Source: Zancudomyces culisetae
Taxonomy: Eukaryota; Kickxellomycota; Harpellomycetes; Harpellales; Legeriomycetaceae
NCBI GenBank assembly: GCA_001969505.1
Contig: LSSK01000674.1
Location: 1 to 21,036, forward strand
Reading direction: 5' to 3'
DNA length: 21,036 nucleotides
Position numbers and translations under genes: made by a program. Shown here one piece after another: positions 1 to 6,582 of this stretch (within the stretch, counting starts at the first letter, position 1; each line of letters starts with the position of its first letter). The notes beneath the pieces are model-generated. The model was not told the origin of the DNA. It did not search any database and saw only the letters and a program-made list of their open reading frames with translations.

Positions 1-840
1 TATCGCCTTCAACGCCTCGCCCTGCGTCGTTGACTCTATATATACATATCCCGGAAGTCCACTTCGACAGTAAACCGAAAACACCCCGCTACCATCTTCT
101 TCTGGCTCACCCCGCCGCGCCCTTTCCTGTCGTCGATCTGCATATCGTCGCATCAATTGGAATACTACATCTCTTTCCTTTCCCAACGCACATCTAATCA
201 CCCACAAACTCGGATCATTTATTCCCGGAAGCAAAAACCGCTTTGGCACATGCTCCCCTCCCGAAACCACCCGCTTGCGTGTTCCATACCCCTCATATCT
301 GTCCTTCAATCGTGCCGCCAACTCATCTACATCCAGCTCTGGCTCCTCCATTCTCCCCACATACCTTCGGTGCTGGCTCAACGACACTCTTTCCGCCTCT
401 GCAAGTGCTGATTCGTCATGCTCTATAAACCCATCATCCAATTCCCCCTCTTCGTCCTCCTCGTCCTCTGTATCTACTGCCGCTTCCACATCCAAAAATA
501 TATTTCCTCCTGCTCTACGTCTCTTTTTCTTTTCTCTACTCTTATACCTCTCTTCCTCCTCCGACTCTTGTTCTTGTTCTTCTTCTTCCTCTTCCTCTTC
601 TTCTTCCTCCTCCTCTATCCCTTCACTTCTTTCTTCGTCATCATCCTCATCCCTGTCATGCTTTCTCTTGTTCCTTCTATCACTCCCTCTTCTCTCTGGT
701 TTTCTTCCATGTTCACCCTCGCTTTCTTCATCTTCTTCTACTTCATCACTGTATTGTGTATCCACTCTTTTTTTGTAATCTTTTTTCAATTTCCTCAACT
801 CTTGTTCAAAGTCGTTATCCTCCTCTCTACTCGAACTCAT
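1..840 (-). CDS. SPT5: Spt5 transcription elongation factor, N-terminal part (runs off the window edge)
   Basis: Spt5 partners Spt4 as the DSIF complex on RNA polymerase II and keeps it processive in the nucleus. The minus frame is open for 280 codons from an ATG at 838-840 to the window edge, with no stop or intron. Residues 1-135 are highly charged and include 13 consecutive Glu at 76-88 and a KKKRRR basic patch at 104-109. These are followed by FLDVEAAVDTEDEEDEE (115-131), typical of the Spt5 acidic region, and by GFIEHD. VPKRFLLPGINDPSLWVIRC (198-217), then GKERDVVFQLMRR, opens the NGN domain that contacts Spt4, and GLPGYVYIES (261-270) is the usual NGN strand. The KOW domains and C-terminal repeats lie outside the window. 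The match in order and spacing to known Spt5 proteins is close, so identity is firm; only the exact start is inferred, as the first ATG after A-rich leader DNA. Confidence 0.94.
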   Translation of the reverse strand, partial: MSSSREEDNDFEQELRKLKKDYKKRVDTQYSDEVEEDEESEGEHGRKPERRGSDRRNKRKHDRDEDDDEERSEGIEEEEEEEEEEEEEQEQESEEEERYKSREKKKRRRAGGNIFLDVEAAVDTEDEEDEEGELDDGFIEHDESALAEAERVSLSQHRRYVGRMEEPELDVDELAARLKDRYEGYGTRKRVVSGGEHVPKRFLLPGINDPSLWVIRCALGKERDVVFQLMRRYADRRQERARRGEPEEDGSGVFSVYCRSGLPGYVYIESTTQGEALKAI

Positions 841-1374
841 TTTTTTTTATATCTTTTCCCTTATTCTCTTTTTGTTTTTGTTTTTGTTTTTGTTTGTCCT
901 GTGATCTAGTTTTTCAATTAATTACTTTTACAATCTCGCTAATAAATTAGTAGTGTGTTTTCTACAAGCTTTTCATCCAATACCTCTCTATTTCCCTTTA
1001 TTTTTTTTCCTATTTTCTATTTCCTATTTCCTTTTTCCTACTTCCTGTTTCCTCTATTGCATTTTACAATACTATTACTCTTATTTTCGTTTCTCGATTT
1101 ATTCTGATTTTAGAATTCTCTCTTTTTTTTATTTTTACCCTTTATGCAAACACAAAAAAAAAAATTTATATCCATTTTTTTCGATTTCTGTGCTTTAATT
1201 ATAATCATTTTATTATTTTTTCTCTCCCCCTCCCTTTATTTCTCTTTATGCCAAACATTTTATTTTTTCGTGTTTAAGTTCCAATAAATTTATATATATT
1301 CACAAATCATCCATCTTCAATAATAATAATAACACTAATAATTTGAAAAATAAACATCAATTCCCAAGATTTAT
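841..1374. other. Intergenic spacer SPT5 / RRP3
   Basis: This spacer holds the SPT5 leader and promoter and the RRP3 3' end, both on the minus strand. It is T-rich on the + strand, so the transcripts carry A-rich leaders. A short GTTTTT repeat lies at about 874-895. No coding frame beyond low-complexity Phe/Leu/Ser translations is seen on either strand, and I see no RNA gene. Confidence 0.6.
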
Positions 1375-3118
1375 TCACCTCCTAGATTTCTTCTTTCCGT
1401 TCTTTTGCAACTTCAATGAAATCCTTTCTCCATCAATATCGTCATTATCTCCCTCTACGTCTCCTCTACTACCACCCTTCCTCTTTTTACCATTGCTCTT
1501 GCGGGTCTCAGCCTCCTTCAACTCCTGAATTGCCATTCGCTGCGCTTCCAACACACGTTCGTGAAGCAACATCACCGCCTCCTTATCGTGCTCATACTCA
1601 TCCATCTTCTTGCCCACCACTGCCTCGATCCGCTGCAACAACTCGATATCATACTGCGTCACAAACGTCAACGATTTTCCTGCTCGCCCCGCTCTCGCTG
1701 TTCGTCCAACTCGGTGAATATAATCCTTTGAATTTGTTGGCATGTCGAAGTTCACCACCAGGTCAACCATTGGAATATCCAACCCACGCGATGCCACATC
1801 CGTTGCTATCAATATCCTCCGACTCCCCGCCTTAAACTTGTTCAGCGCCCCCATCCGCTTGTCCATCGACATTTGTCCGTTCAATGGAAGTGCCTCCATC
1901 CCAAGACTCTTTAGCAAGTACCCAAGTCGATTTACTTCATTGCAAGTTCGAGCAAATACAATCGCACTCTTTCCCACATTCTCATTCATCAACCACACCA
2001 AATAACTGTCCTTATACTTGTACGGGAAAAACAAATAGTATTGCAACAGCTTGTCGACTGTCGAATACTTTGATGACACCTCGATCTTTACCGGGTTTTT
2101 CAGTGATGCCCGCTGGAGCTTCGCTACTTTTGTCGTCATCGTTGCTGAAAACAAATACGTCTTGCGCTCAATCGGAATCTCCCGCAGAATCTTTTCGATC
2201 TTTGGTCCGAAATCCATATCCAGCAGCCGATCTGCCTCATCCATCACCAAATACTTGAGTGTTTTCAGCGAAAATCCTTTGGTGTTTTCCAAATGGTCCT
2301 GCAATCTGCCCGGTGTACATACTACTATATGTGGCTTCTTTGAAAGTGCTATAGCCTGCGTTACCATATCCATTCCTCCCACTATCACCGCACATCGTGC
2401 TCCTATGGTTGACCCCAACGCTTCAAATGTCTCGGCTATCTGATATGCCAACTCTCTATTTCGACGACAAAAAAAATTTTTTTCTTTCTTTTATAAATCT
2501 CACCTCTTTGACAATAGCTACAAAACCCATTATTCTCCCTCTCAATTATTAATGGCCTCCTTTTTCTCTTTGTTTTTAAAAAAAGTTGATATTCTTACCT
2601 TGTAGGTGCCATCACACATGCAAATAGACCAGAAGGTTCATTCCATAACGCTTGTAGTATAGGTATCGCAAAAGCTGCCGTCTTTCCTGAACCTGTCTGC
2701 GCAAGTCCAATTATATCTCGACCTAGTTTTATTTATTGTTTTGTTTTGTTTTGTTTTGTTTTGTTTTGTTTTGTTTTGTTTTGTTTTGTTTTGTTTTAGA
2801 TATTTCTCGATATTCAATTTCTAATTTGGTTTCTTTTTGCTTAGATATCAATACTCGCCACTATTTACCTTGTAAAGCCCATGGTATTGTTTCCTTTTGG
2901 ATTTCCGTAGGTGCTTTATATCCTACATTGGCACATGCTTCGCATATTTCCTCCATCACTCCCTAGAATTCGCAATACATTTCAACAAATCAATTAGTCC
3001 TATCCCTTTTACCTTTTCTGTCTAAATCCGCTTTAACAAGAAAAATATATAATAAACTGTATAATATTCTTACCAGCTCTGCAAACTTGGGCATTACACT
3101 CTCGCTCTCTGTACTCAT
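1375..3118 (-). CDS. RRP3: DEAD-box RNA helicase Rrp3 (DDX47 family), four exons, 447 aa
   Basis: Rrp3 is a nucleolar ATP-dependent RNA helicase needed for 18S pre-rRNA processing in the small-subunit processome. Exons read on the minus strand: 3118-3074, 2962-2869, 2722-2599 and 2455-1375, giving 1344 nt with all joins in frame. Donors are GTAAGA, GTAAAT and GTAAGA; acceptors are CTAG, CTAG and ATAG. Visible motifs: Q-motif F12 and APTEIQ (32-37); motif I AQTGSGKT (54-61); PTRELA (86-91), whose Arg codon is split by intron 3; GG (114-115); TPGR (135-138); DEAD (160-163); SAT (191-193); TDVASRGLD (306-314); HRVGRTAR (335-342). The C-terminus is Lys/Arg-rich (GKKRKGG, KKKSRR), as expected for a nucleolar protein. 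The [20 protein letters not shown] and [10 protein letters not shown] segments separate it from other DEAD-box helicases. Intron 2 carries a 60-nt AAAAC repeat. The N-terminus before the Q-motif is very short (11 residues). Confidence 0.95.
2738..2797. repeat. (GTTTT)12 microsatellite inside RRP3 intron 2
   Basis: Twelve perfect 5-bp GTTTT units lie inside intron 2 of RRP3, reading AAAAC in the transcript. The array ends about 15 nt before the CTAG acceptor, so it fills the place where a branch point and polypyrimidine tract would normally lie. Array length is likely to vary between strains. Confidence 0.97.
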
Positions 3119-3440
3119 TGTTTTATTTCTGTATTAATTTATATTCTATTCTATTTTTCTATGTTATATTTTCAAATTGACCGTGATATTTCTCTTCTCT
3201 TGTACAATTGCTTTCTTTTCCTTTGGATTTATCCTCAGTTTTTTTTTTGTAATTTAATCACGTATATATTAACCATTATAATTTACCAACAATGCGACGT
3301 AAAAAAAAAAAAAAATTTTTTCTCTTGAATTAGTCGATCTGGTGCTTAAATGCGATACCCAATCAAATGACATCCAACAACAACTAAATTAGTTTCACAT
3401 TTAACTGTTATTCTTACAGCTCGATTTGCAAACTTTGATG
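3057..3440. repeat. Imperfect direct repeat of the RRP3 exon 1/intron 1 junction
   Basis: Two + strand segments, 3057-3090 and 3405-3440, share the blocks CTGT, TATTCTTAC, AGCTC and TGCAAACTT in the same order, with three small indels. The first copy spans the RRP3 splice donor of exon 1. The second copy lies about 290 bp upstream of the start codon and has no matching open frame. This may be a decayed duplication; chance similarity in AT-rich DNA cannot be excluded by eye. Confidence 0.45.
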
Positions 3441-3844
3441 CTGTAAATACAAACACTAACCGAATCTACACTTTAACTTTTCTTGTACCCAGTATTTATG
3501 CTACTGCTGGCTTAAGATAAAAAAATTGTACACTCTCTTTATTAGCTGATTATCTTCATGTCACTAATGTACTCTTTTTTTAAACCCAATTTCTTTATAA
3601 TGTTTTTATTATTTTTTCATAATTGAAAAGAAAATGAAAAAGAAAATGAAAAACACCCATCATTAGCAAGTTCTATAATTGATCTACTATGAATGATGAC
3701 GTATAAAAAACATACACCTTCTCCTTCATCCCCTACTCTCCACACCCCCACCCCTTCTACCTACTCTAACTTTACCTCATATTCAAAAAATAAATATAAT
3801 ATATATATATATATATATAAACATCAACATCAACATCAACAATT
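3119..3844. other. Intergenic spacer RRP3 / G-gamma with microsatellites
   Basis: The spacer contains the RRP3 promoter and leader (minus strand, close to 3119) and the 3' flank of the G-gamma gene (close to 3844). It is AT-rich with A and T runs at about 3301-3320, a run of AT dinucleotides at about 3799-3819 and three CATCAA units at 3822-3840. A pyrimidine-rich block lies at 3717-3780. No gene or structured RNA is evident. Confidence 0.55.
3799..3840. repeat. (AT)n followed by (CATCAA)3
   Basis: About ten AT units (3799-3819) are followed at once by three CATCAA units (3822-3840). The tract sits just beyond the G-gamma stop codon, in its probable 3' untranslated region. Confidence 0.85.
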
Positions 3845-4255
3845 CTACATTATGGAGCAGCAAGTCTGACGCTCGTCTTCATCAAATGGGTCATTTATGG
3901 GCCGACCCCATTTCGAAGGAACTAGATAGTCTGGTGTGTTTTCACAAAACTCTATCAACCTATTTTACATTAAACGGTGAGTTATTAATAAATATCATAT
4001 TTAGACATCTAGATATTTCTCTGGCAATCTGCCTCTTTATTCGTGGTTCAACTTTATTTGTTGATAAATACAGGTCCATATATCAAGTGTTTTTTTTTTC
4101 TTAGATACCAATATAAAAACCAAAGGTACTTACGACATACTGGCCACCGAAACCGGTATTCGCTTAAGCTTGAGCTCGCTTTGTAACCTTATGATCTGCC
4201 GTTGGAGCCTTATTAGTGTCTTTTCGGCCCTTGAAACCTTTTTGTAATGTGACAT
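3845..4255 (-). CDS. STE18: Heterotrimeric G-protein gamma subunit (Ste18-like), two exons, 78 aa
   Basis: Together with G-beta this subunit anchors the G-beta-gamma dimer at the plasma membrane and, in fungi, relays pheromone-receptor signals. Exon 1 is 4255-4134 (ATG to the TC of a split Ser codon) and exon 2 is 3959-3845 (stop TAG). The 174-nt intron has a GTAAGT donor and a TAG acceptor, and the join restores the frame (237 nt). Residues 8-31 (SRAEKTLIRLQRQIIRLQ..) form the coiled-coil helix that pairs with G-beta. RIPVSVASMS-LIEFCENTPDYLVPSKWG (32-58) is the conserved core of fungal G-gamma proteins. The C-terminus is CCSIM: the CaaX box CSIM for farnesylation, with the preceding Cys available for palmitoylation as in Ste18. 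The length is normal for the family. Identity is firm; only the start is inferred, as the only ATG ahead of the helix. Confidence 0.93.
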
Positions 4256-4515
4256 CTTTTTTTATTTATTCCCGACTCTAATTCACTTTTGCTTTTGCTT
4301 TCTCTTTTTCTTTATCCTCCTCAAAAAAGTATTCTTTATTCGTTTCAACAAGCTACTGGGTATATTAGCAACTGTATTTCTCCAAGTTCCCGTTTGTCTG
4401 TTTGTTTGTTTGTTTATTTATTTACTATTTTACTAGCTTTATAGTACACAGTTGGTATGTATATGCTGTTGATTATAAATGGAGTCTATGAGAAGTTTAT
4501 GCCTTGTTTTCGCAC

Positions 4516-4535
4516 TACTCTACTCTACTCTACTC
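4516..4535. repeat. (TACTC)4 short tandem repeat
   Basis: Four perfect TACTC units lie in the region upstream of the G-gamma gene. No function is indicated. Confidence 0.9.
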
Positions 4536-4743
4536 TATGCTTGTTTGTTTTCTTTCTTTTCTCTTTTGGTTTATCCTATTCTAATATATCAGAATAAAAA
4601 ACTAAAAGCAAACGAGAAAGAAATAAAAACGAAAAAAGGTGCTAGCAGACTTTATTGTCAAACGTCGTGATTTGTATGTACATATATTGCGATAAAAGAA
4701 TACTTGATCAATAGCGTATCTTTTGACCTCTAAAAGTATTCTT

Positions 4744-4746
<3 letters not shown>

Positions 4747-4790
<44 letters not shown>
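4747..4790. repeat. (GT)22 microsatellite
   Basis: Twenty-two perfect GT units are followed directly by a T run (4791-4799). The array lies about 490 bp upstream of the G-gamma start and reads AC on the strand of that gene. Alternating purine-pyrimidine tracts of this length can adopt Z-DNA and are hypervariable in length. Confidence 0.97.
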
Positions 4791-4793
<3 letters not shown>

Positions 4794-4922
4794 TTTTTTG
4801 TATGACAGTTATTTCTACTTTTCGCACAGTTTATCTTCCAAAGCTATAATGGAACTTTTGTACTTTATCTCCTAGTATCTACTGTTTCGCTGGTTTTTTA
4901 TTTTTATTCTATTTTTTGCGGA

Positions 4923-4937
4923 GGGTTTATATAGCCC
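4923..4937 (-). promoter_or_regulatory. TATA-like element in a GGG..CCC palindrome
   Basis: On the minus strand the 15-mer reads GGGCTATATAAACCC. It contains a full TATATAAA box between GGG and CCC arms. It points toward the G-gamma gene but lies about 670 bp before its ATG, which would imply a long leader or a leader intron. No other gene in this orientation is seen nearby. The function is inferred only. Confidence 0.3.
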
Positions 4938-5251
4938 TTCTATCTATTTTTTTTATCAAAGAATGAACAAAAATAATGGGAAAAAAAAGGGGCTAAATAT
5001 TGTTTCTTTGCACTTCTATGCCTTAATAACTGCCCTTCCCACCCTTTCATTTAATATATTATATAATGTACAACCTCTGTAGCTATTGCAAAGAAAAAAA
5101 AATCTAAATCTAAAAACATGGAACTTCATTTCCTTTAGCTAAATAGCAATTTCGGAAACTTCTACAATTTCAGTAGAACGACTTTCCTCCCTTTACCAAA
5201 AAAAAAACAGCATCCCCTCCGCTCCCTGCTTTGCTTTCACACAGTCTCTTG

Positions 5252-5350
5252 TTACTCACATCTTCTTTCCCCAATTTCTGGTCGTCCATCAACAAACTCC
5301 ATAAAGCTCAGCGGTTCCTTTGCTCCCTGAAAACACTTGTTTTTGTACAT
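5252..5350 (-). other. Exon-like patch or small open frame of 32 codons, unassigned
   Basis: On the minus strand an ATG at 5350 opens 32 codons ending at TAA 5252. The frame stays open about 25 codons further upstream. The translation includes CFQGAKEPLSFMEFVDG and RPEIGERR, which reads like ordinary protein and is clearly more balanced in base composition than the flanks. A TTTTCAG lies just before the GGAGCA of this patch, and a GTGAGT donor-like site lies near its end, so it could also be an internal exon. I recognise no family. CAG would differ from the TAG acceptors of the confirmed introns, which weakens the exon reading. Confidence 0.22.
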
Positions 5351-5569
5351 ATTTGGTAGTAGCCTTTTAGGTAATAAGCAGTTAAAAACTACTTGATATT
5401 TTGTAACAATAAAAACAATAAAAAGTTAAAGAAAATAATAATGTGATTAAAAGCCCATCATTTATCAATAGTTCCAATAATATCTTCAAAATCGGTTGTA
5501 AATGTAGTTATATTGCGATAACCCAATTTTTACCATTACTTATTGTATTGTTTATCGCTTCATCTTACA

Positions 5570-5710
5570 CAAACTTGTTGAACCTTGTTACCTTGTTGCA
5601 AATGTTATGGCATATATTTTTGTAATCCCGAGCTCTACACATGATGTTCAAATGCCATCTGAATGACGACACTTCGGTTTTAGGTTGATAGGGCTGGGAT
5701 TTATATTTAG
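5570..5710 (-). other. Second exon-like patch, unassigned
   Basis: A minus-strand frame is open for about 48 codons, ending at a TAA near 5563. It includes the stretch KTEVSSFRWHLNIMCRARD and then YKNICHNICNK. That Lys codon is followed by GTAACA, the same unusual donor used by SPA2 exon 1. It could join in phase to the patch at 5252-5350, but no start, family match or third exon is visible. An open frame of this length is expected by chance in a gap this size, so I do not call a gene. Confidence 0.15.
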
Positions 5711-6582
5711 ATTATATTTGTTTGAATTTACACTTTAATTTAAACGAGGTTATAAATATAGATTTTGAAATATGGGCTAGGAAAAAGTATGGAGAGCTAT
5801 TTGCGATCCGATATTTTCCAATACATTTTATTTTCACATTTCAAAATGTACATTGATTACACCACATATTGGCGCACTTTTATCATCAAATTTTTCATGA
5901 CAATTCGCTCAACCAAGTGGTCTTCCATTTAGATTATTATTTGTATAACGTTATATTTGTTTACATTTTGTAAGAGCATCTGAACAATGAATAGTTTTTT
6001 ATATTAGAAATGGTCGCTATGGTTACCTTTTATAATTCAACTATTTAATACATCTAGCGGGAATTAGAACACTACATCATTAATAATCTCAAGTAAAGAA
6101 CCAAATTGAATGTGTGATACCTTATTAACCATCACCATTCCATCTTTTCTCTACTCAGTTTTCTTTGCAAAAGCAGTCATGTTAGAAATTAACAAAAAAA
6201 AAAAGGATTGTGGTATATTACCTTTTGCCTTGCTTTTTTTTTTGTTACTCAAAGCGTCCAGTTATAGAAATACCCGGGAAACACTGAGTAACGGTTGTTT
6301 AGATAGTTCAAGGTGTCTATTTTTTATGTAGTAGTCAAGGATGTTAATGGCCGGATATACCCTGATTTATTCTGATTCAAGTTTTTTTTTTTTTCATTTT
6401 ATTCCTATCTGGCTTATAAAAGTTCTCGTTTAAAAGTAGTAGTCACCAGGCACTTTTCGGATATGTATATTTTATTTTCAATTGATATTAACAAGAATTT
6501 GAAATAGTGTGAATGATGCTTTTAAAAATAAAATAAAACAGAACAAAAGATAAAATCAAAAAAAAAAGATAGTCAAAACAGA

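Larger units (their letters stand above)
4256..6582. other. 2.3-kb AT-rich gap between G-gamma and SPA2
   Basis: The left part should contain the G-gamma promoter and leader (minus strand), and the right end the SPA2 3' flank. Between them are simple repeats: TTTG units near 4396-4415, four TACTC units at 4516-4535 and (GT)22 at 4747-4790. There is a TATA-like palindrome at 4923-4937 and two short patches with more balanced base composition near 5252-5350 and 5590-5700. The open frames in the gap are short, AT-driven and without recognisable domains. No tRNA, snRNA or rRNA is recognised. Confidence 0.55.

Noticed and set aside
275..909. Ser-rich and Phe/Leu-rich + strand open frames at the left end
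   Set aside because: They are antisense translations of the Glu/Lys-rich SPT5 acidic region and its A-rich leader. The minus frame gives a recognisable protein.
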